A DNA stretch of 64,000 nucleotides from JALZMG01 sp963739975 (lineage in GTDB: Bacteria; Actinomycetota; Acidimicrobiia; Acidimicrobiales; Ilumatobacteraceae). This document shows, one piece after another, positions 23,685 to 31,948 of the stretch (its first letter is position 1; each line of letters opens with the position of its first letter). Under the pieces are notes generated by a model. The model saw nothing but the letters and a program-made list of their open reading frames with translations. It was not told the origin of the DNA and did not search any database. The stretch is taken from contig CAVUCK010000022.1 of assembly GCA_963739975.1 (NCBI GenBank), positions 277,807 to 341,806 of the forward strand, given 5' to 3'. A program made the position numbers and the translations under genes.

Positions 23685-25433
23685 CTACCCCTCGGTCAAG
23701 ACGAGGAGGCAGCGGCACCCGGGGTCCATCGGCGGCCACTGGTGGCCCGACGGGAAGGGGGTGCCGAGCGCAACGGCGCCGGCCAGCGCGTTGTCCTCGC
23801 AGTCCGGTGACGGGGGTCCGTCGGGGTCGACGATCCACGCCACCGGCGTCCCGACCGACACGGAGGCGACGGCGCCGGCCACGTGTGACGTGCGGAACAC
23901 GTCGTCGAGCAGCTCGTCGATGCGCTGCGTCTTCCACTCGCGATAGATCGGCCGCACGCGCTTGGTCACCGCATCGTTGTCGCCCTCACCCTCGGCGACG
24001 GCGTTGGCGAGGCGCGTGCGCAGCGGCGCCACGAGCTGCTCGGCGAGCTCGGCTCTGACCTCGGCGAGCACCCCGCCGGGGCCGCTGGCGGCGATCGGGC
24101 CGCCGAGCGCCGCGCCACCGGCCTCGGCGGCGGCGATCAGCTCGGCGTCGATGGCGTCGACGTAGCGGGCCCCCTGCTCGTCGGCGGCGGGCACCAGCCC
24201 GTCGAGGTCGACGACCGCCTGACGCTGGCGCAGACGGTCGAGCACCTCGTTCTGCTCGTCGGCGAGGACGCGCTTGAGCTTGCGGCCGGCGGCGGTGATC
24301 AGCGGCACGAGCACGGCGTCGCGCTGGCGGAACGGCGTCTCCTCGAGCTCCTCCTCGAGGGGCGCGTCGTCGGCGTCGGTGGTGGCTGACTCCTCCGTGA
24401 CGGCGTCCTCCGGCCGATTGGCGCGCAGCCGGGCGAACAGATCGGCGACGTCGGCCGCCGCATCGTCGTCGCCCATGTCGTCGGGCTGGTCGAGATCGTC
24501 CTCGGACTCGACCGCCATGGCGTCGTCGGTCGCCGCGAGGTCCTCGCCCTCGTCGAGCCCCACGTCGTCGTCGGCGCCGCCGTCGTAGAGGATCGTCGGA
24601 GGTTCCTCGACCTCCGGCTCGTCGACGAACGCCACCAGGGTGGGGCGATCAGCGGACGGGGCGTCGTCCGCGGCCGGCTCGCTCGCCGGCATCCGCAAGA
24701 CGGACTCGTCGATCGCCGACTCGTCACCGACGCGGCTCGCCGGCACCATGATCGGCACCGGGCCGGTCGTCGGTGAGAGGTCGACGAACTCGTCGGGCTC
24801 GTCGACCGGCGTCATCTCGGCGACGACGTCGACGGCGACCAGACGGGCGCGTTCGAAGGCTTGGACCAGCCGGTCGCGCCCGTGGACCAGGTGCTCGAGC
24901 TGCTGGCGGGCCAGCTCGCGACGGCGCGACAGCTCGCTGAGCACGCGCTCGCGATAGGCCCGCGCCTCCTCGACCATCTCGCGGCCCTGCTGCTTGGCCA
25001 TCGCCCGCTCGGACTCGGCGTCGGCAAGGGCATCGCTGCGGCGCCGCGCCGCTTCGAGGTCGGCCTCCTCGCGCTGGCGCTGGGCCTCCTCGGACGACTC
25101 GCGCAGCAACCGGGCCGCACCTTCCTCGGCCTTGGTGCGGATGGCGGTGGCGCTGTCGCGGGCGGCGGTGAGGATCCGCGTCGCTTCCTCGCCGAGCAGC
25201 TGGGTCACGGTGTCGTCGTCGACCATCGCCTCGGCCGGCGAGCGCTGCTGGGCGTCGCGCAGCTCACGCTCGAGGAAGCGCTCGCGTTCCTGCAGGCGGG
25301 ACAGCTCGGCGGCCACCATGCGGAGGAAGTCGCGGACCTCCTGCTGGTCGAACCCGCGCCGGCCCGTGTTGAACACCGCTTCCGACACGGCCGCCGGCGA
25401 TGACGGGTCGGGGCGCGAGAAGGAGATGGCCAC
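23685..25433 (-). CDS. DivIVA-domain protein with acidic linker and phage-head-like Cys/His C-terminus
   Basis: The 582-aa product has an N-terminal DivIVA module ('GRRGFDQQEVRDFLRMVAAEL', residues ~24-45) and a coiled coil to ~200. A strongly acidic disordered region (~205-345) precedes a second helical region to ~500. The last ~80 residues read 'PIYREWKTQRIDELLDDVF', then 'DCEDNALAG', 'PFPSGHQWPPMDPGCRCLL'. That Cys/His pattern resembles the end of phage Mu-F/SPP1 gp7 head-morphogenesis domains. DivIVA proteins mark poles and septa. The fusion is unusual; the gene order protease-DivIVA-UPF0182 suggests an envelope role. Confidence 0.75.
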   Translation of the reverse strand: MAISFSRPDPSSPAAVSEAVFNTGRRGFDQQEVRDFLRMVAAELSRLQERERFLERELRDAQQRSPAEAMVDDDTVTQLLGEEATRILTAARDSATAIRTKAEEGAARLLRESSEEAQRQREEADLEAARRRSDALADAESERAMAKQQGREMVEEARAYRERVLSELSRRRELARQQLEHLVHGRDRLVQAFERARLVAVDVVAEMTPVDEPDEFVDLSPTTGPVPIMVPASRVGDESAIDESVLRMPASEPAADDAPSADRPTLVAFVDEPEVEEPPTILYDGGADDDVGLDEGEDLAATDDAMAVESEDDLDQPDDMGDDDAAADVADLFARLRANRPEDAVTEESATTDADDAPLEEELEETPFRQRDAVLVPLITAAGRKLKRVLADEQNEVLDRLRQRQAVVDLDGLVPAADEQGARYVDAIDAELIAAAEAGGAALGGPIAASGPGGVLAEVRAELAEQLVAPLRTRLANAVAEGEGDNDAVTKRVRPIYREWKTQRIDELLDDVFRTSHVAGAVASVSVGTPVAWIVDPDGPPSPDCEDNALAGAVALGTPFPSGHQWPPMDPGCRCLLVLTEG

Positions 25434-25478
25434 GCCGAAATCGTAAGTGTCCGCCTGGCGACGATCGCGGATGGGCCG

Positions 25479-26672
25479 CTATGCGACCGGATCGCCCCCC
25501 AGGCGCTCCAGGGCGGCCAGCGCCTCGGTGAGGGTTGCGACGGGGATGATCTCCAGATCGTCGCCGGCGACGGCGCGGGCCTGCTCCAGGCTCTCGGGAC
25601 TCTGGGACGCCGGGACGATGAAGTAGTCGACGCCGACCTGCTTGACCGCCGACGCCTTCTGCGGCAGCCCGCCGATGGCGCCGACGTTGCCGTTGATGTC
25701 GATCTCCCCGGTCACGGCGATGTCCTGACCGCCGAGCAGGTCGCCCTCGGAGAGCTCGTCGATCAGGGTGAGCGTGAACGCCAGACCGGCCGAGGGCCCA
25801 CCGATGCGGCCGGTGTCGATGTCGATCTCGAACGGCAGGTCGACCGTCGCCGTGTCGAACGGGACGAACCCGATGATCGTGCGCTCCGGTTCGTCCGGCG
25901 CGGCGATCAGCGGCACCTCGATCTGCTGGGGGTCACCGCCCTCCCGCTCGATCTCCAGGGTCACGACGTCGCCGGCCTGGTTGTCGGCCAGCTCGGCGAC
26001 GAGGTCCTCGACCGTCGACAGCGGCACGCCGTCGATGCTGACGATGCGGTCGCCGGGATCGAGCGACTCGTCGGCCGGGGCGTACGTGGCGCACTCGGTC
26101 GGGCCGGCCTCGAGGCAGACGAGGTCGGCGACCACCACGTCGCCCGGCACGATCTGGGCCTCCTCGAAGCCGAGCTGGCGAAGGGCGACGTACTGGGCGA
26201 CCTGGGAGGCGGTGCGCATCATCTGCAGGGAGAGCTGGCGCTGCTGAGTGGGGGTGACCCGCCCGAACCGTTCCAGCTCGGTGAGGCCGACGATCTCGGG
26301 TTCGTTGGCGCCGATCCACGAGGACAGGACGCTCTGCGCCGGCTCGCGGATGGTCACGAAGTAGATCGACCCCTGGCGGTCCTCGTCGACCTCGACGATG
26401 CCCTCCAGCTCGCCGAATGAGACCCGGTCGTCGACGGGTTCGGCGGCCGCCGGGACCCGGGCGTACGGGGTGGCCTCGAGGACCTCGACGGCCGGGTCCG
26501 CCTCCGACGGCACCAGCTTCTCGGACGTCAGCCCGGCCGACAGGACGGCGGTGACACCGATGGCGAGCAGCACGACGATCCCCAGGGTGGCGAGCGGCAC
26601 GGCCCACAGCCGATGGCGGCGCGACGGCAGCGCGGGGGTGCCCGGATCGGCCGGGACGTCGGGGGTTACCAT
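25479..26672 (-). CDS. PDZ and Lon-type (S16) protease domain membrane protein (YlbL-like)
   Basis: The 397-aa product has one N-terminal membrane segment (~18-42), a PDZ domain ('LDPGDRIVSIDGVPLSTVEDL') and a C-terminal S16 domain. The catalytic Ser is in 'GRIGGPSAGLAF' and the Lys in 'IGGLPQKASAVKQ', so the Ser-Lys dyad is intact. It should cleave proteins on the outer face of the membrane. Starts at 26705 and 26711 are possible; 26672 is preferred because the next gene diverges at 26710. It heads the DivIVA/UPF0182 unit. Confidence 0.87.
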   Translation of the reverse strand: MVTPDVPADPGTPALPSRRHRLWAVPLATLGIVVLLAIGVTAVLSAGLTSEKLVPSEADPAVEVLEATPYARVPAAAEPVDDRVSFGELEGIVEVDEDRQGSIYFVTIREPAQSVLSSWIGANEPEIVGLTELERFGRVTPTQQRQLSLQMMRTASQVAQYVALRQLGFEEAQIVPGDVVVADLVCLEAGPTECATYAPADESLDPGDRIVSIDGVPLSTVEDLVAELADNQAGDVVTLEIEREGGDPQQIEVPLIAAPDEPERTIIGFVPFDTATVDLPFEIDIDTGRIGGPSAGLAFTLTLIDELSEGDLLGGQDIAVTGEIDINGNVGAIGGLPQKASAVKQVGVDYFIVPASQSPESLEQARAVAGDDLEIIPVATLTEALAALERLGGDPVA

Positions 26673-26709
26673 CTCGTGCTGCGTGTCGATCACTGATGTC
26701 ACCATCCGC

Positions 26710-27003
26710 ATGGCGTGGATCGCCGGGCTGGCGGTCGCCGCGTTGGCGTTGGCGGGGTGGCGCAAGACTGCCAGAGCCCAGCCGAAATCCGCACGCGACC
26801 CGATGCGCCCGGCGCGCCGGGTCCCCTACCAGGTGCAGGTGGTTCCGGCCCCGCTGTACCGGCCGGCCGGCATCCTGCGGCGGATCTGGGCGGTGATCGC
26901 CAGTGCCGGGCTGACGCTGGTGATCGGGGCGATCATCGCCACCATCGCCGGGTTCAGCATCGCCTTCATCGTCACCACGATGACGGACCTGCTCAAACAG
27001 TAG
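26710..27003 (+). CDS. Small membrane protein, function unknown
   Basis: The 97-aa product has a hydrophobic N-terminal helix ('AWIAGLAVAALALAGW'), a basic Pro-rich middle ('RPARRVPYQVQVVPAPLY') and a second membrane segment ('LTLVIGAIIATIAGFSIAFIV'). The family is not recognised. It diverges from the protease gene, and the HEAT-repeat gene follows after 4 bp, so the two are probably translated from one message. Only 37 bp separate it from the divergent start, so the promoters overlap coding sequence. Confidence 0.6.
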   Translation: MAWIAGLAVAALALAGWRKTARAQPKSARDPMRPARRVPYQVQVVPAPLYRPAGILRRIWAVIASAGLTLVIGAIIATIAGFSIAFIVTTMTDLLKQ

Positions 27004-27007
27004 GTCG

Positions 27008-27619
27008 ATGGGTTCGCGCCGGACGCGGCGGGCGATCGCAGTCGCGGGGCACACCGGTGACGCCGTCACGGCCCGCCAAGCGTTGGTCGACCCCGACCCG
27101 GCCGTCCGGGCGACGGCGCTCGGCGCACTGGAGCGTCTCGGGGTGCTGGCCGACGACGAGCTGCTCGCCGGGCTGGACGACGGTGACGCCGGGGTGCGCC
27201 GGCGGGCGGCCGAGCTGGCCGCCGGACACGATCGAGTCGACCTCGTCGCCGCGCTCGGGGACCCGGACCCGGCGGTCGCCGAGGCGGCGGCCTGGGCCTG
27301 CGGCGAGCGGGGGGCGGTGCCCGATGCCGCCTTCGGCGCGCTCGTCGAGCTCGCCGCGGGGGGACGAACCGGCCGGGAGCCTTCGACACGCGAGTCGGCG
27401 ATCGCCGCCCTCGGCGCCCTCGGCGATGACCGGGGCCTCGACGCCGTGCTCGCCGGCACCGCCGACAAACCGGCGATCAGGCGGCGAGCCGTCCTGGCGC
27501 TGGCGCCGTTCCTCGACCCCGATCACCCGCGCGCCGACGAGGTGGGCGAGGCGCTCGAGCGCGCCCGCACCGACCGTGACTGGCAGGTCCGCCAGGCCGC
27601 CGACGACCTCACGACGTAG
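27008..27619 (+). CDS. HEAT-repeat protein
   Basis: The 203-aa product consists of about five two-helix repeats of HEAT/PBS-lyase type, visible as recurring 'DPDPAVRATALGALERLG', 'DGDAGVRRRAAELAA' and 'DWQVRQAADDL' units. Such scaffolds bind other proteins; no enzymatic motif is present. It ends 3 bp before a family B palindrome and is convergent with the GNAT gene. Confidence 0.8.
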   Translation: MGSRRTRRAIAVAGHTGDAVTARQALVDPDPAVRATALGALERLGVLADDELLAGLDDGDAGVRRRAAELAAGHDRVDLVAALGDPDPAVAEAAAWACGERGAVPDAAFGALVELAAGGRTGREPSTRESAIAALGALGDDRGLDAVLAGTADKPAIRRRAVLALAPFLDPDHPRADEVGEALERARTDRDWQVRQAADDLTT

Positions 27620-27622
27620 AAG

Positions 27623-27677
27623 CCCGTTCTGGCCGTCGCAACCGACCGTTGTGAGTCGGTTGCGACGGCCAGGACGG
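27623..27677. repeat. Intergenic palindromic repeat, family B (copy 2)
   Basis: The arms CCGTTCTGGCCGTCGC and GCGACGGCCAGGACGG extend inward with CAACCGAC/GTCGGTTG, giving a stem of about 23 bp with one mismatch. It fills the whole gap between convergent HEAT and GNAT genes, whose stop codons lie at its edges, so it may serve as a shared terminator. Confidence 0.85.
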
Positions 27678-28145
27678 TCAGAGCTTGAGTCGGTAGAAGT
27701 TGGTGTCCCGTCGTTCGAAGCCGATGCGCTGGTACAGACGGTTGGCCGACTCCCGCTGCGGGCGGCTCGACAAGCTGATGTCCTTCGCCCCGCGCCGTCT
27801 CGCCTCGTCGATGGCGGCCCGGCTGATGGCCTCGCCGACGCCGTGACCGCGGGCGGCGTCGTCGACCACGACGTCCTCGATCCACGCCTTCAGCCCGGTC
27901 GGGATGCGGTAGGTGGCGAGCGTCAGGGTGCCGGCGATCCGGCCGCCGACCCGGGCCACGAACAGCGCCGAGTCCGCCGAGCCGACGATGGCCGCCAGCT
28001 CGTCGCGTCCCGGCGGTGGCGACGAGGACGAGAGCTGGGGGATCAGGCGGTCGAACGCGTCGACCAGCTCGTCCGTCACGGACGTCGCGATCTCGATGGT
28101 GCACGCCACGAGCCCCGCACTGTACGGACTCCGGCTGGCCACCAT
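27678..28145 (-). CDS. GNAT-family N-acetyltransferase
   Basis: The 155-aa product has the acetyl-CoA-binding core 'AWIEDVVVDDAARGHGVGEA' (motif A with RGxGxG-like RGHGVG) followed by 'SANRLYQRIGFERRDTNFYRL'. The acceptor is unknown. The ATG at 28145 is given; a GTG at 28109 that removes a basic leader is also plausible. The SCO6745-family gene starts 29 bp away on the other strand. Confidence 0.85.
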   Translation of the reverse strand: MVASRSPYSAGLVACTIEIATSVTDELVDAFDRLIPQLSSSSPPPGRDELAAIVGSADSALFVARVGGRIAGTLTLATYRIPTGLKAWIEDVVVDDAARGHGVGEAISRAAIDEARRRGAKDISLSSRPQRESANRLYQRIGFERRDTNFYRLKL

Positions 28146-28174
28146 CCGGGCGCCGCGTCGTAGGGTCCCCGATC

Positions 28175-29083
28175 GTGCAGCCCGCTCGCCGTCTCGCCGG
28201 CGCCCTGGAGCCCGTCGTCGGCCAGGTCTACTTCTCGCCCGAGTGCCACGCCGCCTACGCCGCGCTCGGGTTCGACGCCAGCCCGGCGGAGGTCGGCGGC
28301 GTCGCCATGCCCGACGGCCCGGCGTACTTCACCAGCCGGGGAAGCGTCATGGGCCAGGTCCCGGGCCAGGTGGTGGCCGCCGCGTTCGGGGTGTTCAACC
28401 CGGCTGTCGTCGTGCCATGCGTCGAGCTCGGCTGGACGCGCACCGACGCCGCAACGATCTGCGCCGCCCGCACGGACGGTGCCGTCGCCCAGCTGCGCCG
28501 CATCCTCGGCGACGCGCCGGACGGGCTGGAGCGGGCCGGCGAGCTGCTCGAACGGGCCGTCGATCCGCTGCGCCCCGAGGGCCGCGCCCTGTTCGCCGGC
28601 GTTTCGTCGCTCGACGTCCCCGCCGACCCGCTGGCCGCGCTGTGGCGGCGCGGCGACATGCTGCGCGAGTTCCGGGGCGACTGCCACATCGCCTCGTGGG
28701 TGTCGGCCGGGTTCGACGCCACCGAGATCGGCCTCCTCACCGAGCTCTACTGGGGGCTCCCGATGCGCTCGTACAGCCGCACCCGGGCGTGGTCGGACGC
28801 CGACTTCGATGCCGCCACCGACCGCTTGACCGGCCGCGGCCTGATCGCCGACGGCGCGTTGACCGACTCGGGGCGGGAGCAGCGCGAAGCGATCGAGACC
28901 CACACCGACGCCCAGCAGCAGCCCGTCCTCGACGCCCTCGGCGACGACGTCGACTGGCTGTGCACCACGCTCGAACAGTGGGGCGCCGCCATCCGCGCCG
29001 CCAAGGGCTACCCGTCGTCGGGACCCCACGACCTCGCCGAGCTCGCCGCCCGCCAGCCGACCACCCCGGAGACCCAGCCATGA
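28175..29083 (+). CDS. SCO6745-family protein (winged-helix-like)
   Basis: The 302-aa product matches the actinobacterial SCO6745 family. It has an N-terminal 'ARRLAGALEPVVGQVYFSPE', conserved 'YFTSRGSVMGQVPGQVVAAAFGVFNP', a middle 'HIASWVSAGFDATEIGLLTELYWG' and a late 'DADFDAATDRLTGRGLIADG' segment that looks like a MarR-type winged helix. The biochemical role is unknown. The GTG at 28175 begins the conserved region. Its stop overlaps the start of the selenoprotein gene (ATGA), implying translational coupling. Confidence 0.8.
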   Translation: MQPARRLAGALEPVVGQVYFSPECHAAYAALGFDASPAEVGGVAMPDGPAYFTSRGSVMGQVPGQVVAAAFGVFNPAVVVPCVELGWTRTDAATICAARTDGAVAQLRRILGDAPDGLERAGELLERAVDPLRPEGRALFAGVSSLDVPADPLAALWRRGDMLREFRGDCHIASWVSAGFDATEIGLLTELYWGLPMRSYSRTRAWSDADFDAATDRLTGRGLIADGALTDSGREQREAIETHTDAQQQPVLDALGDDVDWLCTTLEQWGAAIRAAKGYPSSGPHDLAELAARQPTTPETQP

Positions 29084-30165
29084 TCGTCGACGACCTCGAC
29101 CACGTAGCCGCCGAAGCCTTCGCCGCCGCCACCGGCTGGGATCCGAAGCCCGAAGGCCTGTGCCGCGGCGAGGTCTGCGTCCCCGCCCCGGGCGTGCGCC
29201 GCGACGACGGCACGATCGATGTCCTGGCCGCCGCCGCCCGCCTCGGAATGCCGGTCGTGGCCGACGAAGAGCACGCCATCACGGCCATCGGTCCCGGGTC
29301 GACGACCGGCCACACCCTCAGCTCCGCCGTCGCTCCCGACCCGGAGCTGGTGGATCGCGCCGGCGAGCCGTTCCGCCTGTCCTCGTTGCGCGGGCGCAAG
29401 GTCATCCTCACGGCCTGGGCCAGCTATTGAGGCTGCCGAACCAGCCTGCCCGGGTGGCAGGCACTGCACGCTGAGCTGGAGCCCCGCGGCGTCACCGTCG
29501 TCTCGGTGGCGATGGACGTCGAGCCGGAGCACACGTACCAGTGGATCGACGCCGCCGCCCCGACCCACCCCAGCCTGGTCGACACCCGCCACGTGACCGG
29601 CGAGCTGTTCGGGTTCATCAACATCCCGATGGCGGTGTGGATCGACGAGGACGGCACCATCGTGCGCAACGCCGAGTCGGCGTCGATCGAGCGCAGCCCG
29701 CTGCGCGACATGGACATCCCGGACGGTCTGCCCGAGCGGATGACGCAGATGTTCACCGAGGTCAAGCAGATCCCCGACGACGCCGAGGCCTACCGGGCGG
29801 CGATCGTCGACTGGGTGGACAACGGGGCTGCATCGCGCTTCGCGCTGACGCCCGACGAGGTCGTCGAACGGTCCCGCCCCCGCGGCGTCGCGGAGGCGGA
29901 GGCGGCGGCCTGCTTCGAGCTCGGCCAGCACCTGCGGGCCACCGTCGGTGACGACGCCGCCGTTGCGTGGTGGCGGCGGGCGCACGAGCTCGACCCGGGC
30001 AACTGGACGTACAAGCGCCAAGCCTGGACGCTGGTCACCACGGCCCCCGGCGCCACGGAGAACGACCTGATCCAGGGCCCCAACGACGTGTATGCCGGCA
30101 ACTGGCTCGACGACGTCGTGGCCAGCGGCGGCGGCGCCAACTACACCACCCGCCCCAAGCTCTGA
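29080..30165 (+). CDS. Thioredoxin-fold selenoprotein (ResA-like, WAxxUGC motif); in-frame TGA read as selenocysteine
   Basis: The frame runs from the ATG at 29080 to the TGA at 30163-30165 with one in-frame TGA at 29428-29430 (residue 117). Both sides are one redoxin domain. Before it stand 'LVDRAGEPFRLSSLRGRKV' and 'ILTAWASY'; after it 'GCRTSLPGWQALHAEL', 'VTVVSVAMDVEP' and 'GFINIPMAVWIDEDG'. The TGA falls where relatives have the redox-active Cys or Sec, giving WASY-U-GCR. A TPR-like helical tail ends the 361-aa protein. Established knowledge: Sec-containing redoxins with a WAxxUGC motif exist. Inference: the organism has SelA, SelB, SelD and tRNA-Sec, none of which is in this window. Substrate is unknown. 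Confidence 0.85.
29431..29462 (+). promoter_or_regulatory. Bacterial SECIS element for the selenocysteine codon
   Basis: Thirteen nt after the TGA, GCCTGCC (29444-29450) pairs perfectly with GGCAGGC (29456-29462) around the 5-nt loop CGGGT. A short stem with a GU-containing loop about 20 nt from the UGA is what SelB recognises in bacterial messages. The element lies in coding sequence, as expected for bacteria. Confidence 0.75.
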
Positions 30166-30190
30166 CCCCGCGGGCTCCGCGACGAGAACA

Positions 30191-30216
30191 GATCGACGTC
30201 ACCGCTGACGTCGATC
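30191..30216 (+). terminator. Terminator hairpin after the selenoprotein gene
   Basis: GATCGACGTCA and TGACGTCGATC form a perfect 11-bp stem with a CCGC loop, 25 bp beyond the selenoprotein stop and before the PAC2 gene. A short CTTG follows instead of a T-run. Confidence 0.7.
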
Positions 30217-30269
30217 CTTGATCGGAACGCGGTCGGTGGGGGCGGGCGCAGGCGTAGCCTCGGGGGGCG

Positions 30270-31163
30270 ATGGAGCATGTGCGCTGGCTGGCCGAGCCGA
30301 CCCTGCGCACCCCGACCGTGATCTACGCCTTCACGGGGTGGAACGATGCCGGCGACGCCGCTTCCTCGGCCCTGCGCACGATGGTCGAGCGATGGGGCGC
30401 CAAGGCGCTGGCCGAGATCGACCCCGAGCCGTTCACCGATTTCGCCACGGTGCGGCCGCACGTGCGCATCGCCGACGGTCAGCGCTCGATCGTGTGGCCG
30501 ACGGTCGGCATCTGGTCCGCCCACCTGCCCGGCGGTGACGTGCTGCTGGTGCTCGGCCCGGAGCCGGCGCTGCGGTGGCGGCTGTTCTGCGACCAACTGG
30601 TCGGCATCGCCGAGCGCTACGGCGCCACGATGACGATCAGCCTCGGCGCCCTCCTCGCCGACGTCCCGCACACCCGCCCCGTGCAGATCATCGGCACGGC
30701 CAGCGAGCCCGATCTGATCGACCGCTTCCAGCTCCAGCGCTCCCGCTACGAGGGCCCGACCGGCATCGTCGGCGTGCTCCACGACGCCCTCGCCCGAGCC
30801 GACGTGTCGACGGCGTCGCTCTGGGCCGCCGTCCCCGGTTACGCCGCTCAGGTCCCGTCGGCAAAGGCCGCGCTGGCGCTGATGGAGCGGACCTGCGCCC
30901 TGCTCGGCACCCCGGCGCCGGCCGACTCGCTGCGCACGGCGGCCGGTGAGTACGACGTCCGCATCGCCGCCCTCATCGCCGACGACCAGGAGCTGGTGGA
31001 CTACGTCGCCCGACTGGAGTCGATGGTCGACGACGACGAATCGCCGTTCTTCGTCGCCGACGACGCCGACGAGCCCGCCGCCGACGCGCCGCCGCTCGAT
31101 GCCGACGACGCCGACGAACTGGTCGCCGAGGTCGAGCAGTTCCTCCGCGACCGCGACACCTGA
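30270..31163 (+). CDS. PAC2 family protein
   Basis: The 297-aa product has the PAC2 (proteasome assembly chaperone 2-like) core: 'TVIYAFTGWNDAGDAASSAL' at ~16-35, a 'LGPEPALRWRLFCDQLV' helix, 'ISLGALLADVPHTRPVQIIG' and 'AAVPGYAAQVPSAKAALAL'. The C-terminus is an acidic tail. Actinobacteria that carry PAC2 proteins often have a proteasome or Bpa system, but the bacterial function is not settled. It is convergent with the Nudix gene. Confidence 0.88.
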   Translation: MEHVRWLAEPTLRTPTVIYAFTGWNDAGDAASSALRTMVERWGAKALAEIDPEPFTDFATVRPHVRIADGQRSIVWPTVGIWSAHLPGGDVLLVLGPEPALRWRLFCDQLVGIAERYGATMTISLGALLADVPHTRPVQIIGTASEPDLIDRFQLQRSRYEGPTGIVGVLHDALARADVSTASLWAAVPGYAAQVPSAKAALALMERTCALLGTPAPADSLRTAAGEYDVRIAALIADDQELVDYVARLESMVDDDESPFFVADDADEPAADAPPLDADDADELVAEVEQFLRDRDT

Positions 31164-31185
31164 CCCCCCCACCACTCGCGGCGGC

Positions 31186-31923
31186 TCAGGTGCGCCAGAT
31201 GGGCGAACGCACCGGGTCGAAGTGCGTCGGCATGTCGTCACCGCGGATCGCCGCGAACGCCATCGGCGCCCACCACTGGGCGCCGGCCGTGGTCTCGGGC
31301 AGCGTTTCGGGGCCGAACCAGCCGACGTCCGCGCACTCCAGCGGATGGCAGGCCAGCTCGCCACCGACGGCACGGCAGTGGAACAACAGCATGTACATCC
31401 CGAAGCGCGAGAACCCCATCCGCTGGCCGTCGATCACCGCCAGCACGCGTTCGGGCAGGCACTCGACGCCGGTCTCCTCGGAGACCTCCTTGACCGCCAC
31501 CTCGGCCGGCGAGTAGCCGACGTCGGCCCACCCGGTCGGGTACAGCCAGATGCCAGAGTCGGCCCGCTGGACGAGCAGCAGCTCACCGTCGTCGTTGCCG
31601 ACCACCGCGCCGATCGCCACCTTCGGGGTGACGTACCCGGGCACGCCGACGCCGACCGACTCCAGCCACTCCTGCACGAAGTGGTCCTGCTCACGAGCCG
31701 TTTCGGCGGCCTCGTCCTCATCGATCGCAGGGGCATGACCCAACGCCTCGTTGGCCGCCGCCTTGATGTCGGCGGCCACGTTGAGGACCTCCTCGAAGCG
31801 CTCCCGCTCGTACAGGCTCTCGCTGAACCCGAGGCCCGTCCGGGCGATCGCAGCCAGCGTCTCGCTCCACCGTGCCAGGTCGCGGGTCAAGCCGGCGGCA
31901 CCGCGCGGCGCGTCGTCGGTCAC
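31186..31923 (-). CDS. Nudix hydrolase with helical N-terminal domain
   Basis: The 245-aa product has a helical N-terminal domain of the type preceding ADP-ribose or hydrolase-like Nudix modules (residues 1-100). The Nudix fold follows, with the box 'GWADVGYSPAEVAVKEVSEE' then TGV at ~137-160. Compared with Gx5Ex7REUxEExGU, the first Glu is Tyr and the Arg is Lys, while the metal-binding EExG core is kept. Its substrate is likely a nucleoside diphosphate derivative. It lies 25 bp after glnD on the same strand. Confidence 0.85.
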   Translation of the reverse strand: MTDDAPRGAAGLTRDLARWSETLAAIARTGLGFSESLYERERFEEVLNVAADIKAAANEALGHAPAIDEDEAAETAREQDHFVQEWLESVGVGVPGYVTPKVAIGAVVGNDDGELLLVQRADSGIWLYPTGWADVGYSPAEVAVKEVSEETGVECLPERVLAVIDGQRMGFSRFGMYMLLFHCRAVGGELACHPLECADVGWFGPETLPETTAGAQWWAPMAFAAIRGDDMPTHFDPVRSPIWRT

Positions 31924-31948
31924 AGAGCAGAACCTACTGGCGGCCGGT

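Noticed and set aside
23685..24000. Prophage or phage head gene.
   Set aside because: Only one phage-like motif is present, in frame with a DivIVA protein between housekeeping-type genes; no other phage gene is nearby.
29428..29430. The in-frame TGA as a simple nonsense mutation or sequencing error.
   Set aside because: It sits exactly at the family's redox residue, is followed by a perfect hairpin at the right distance, and the rest of the gene shows no decay. Resequencing would settle it.
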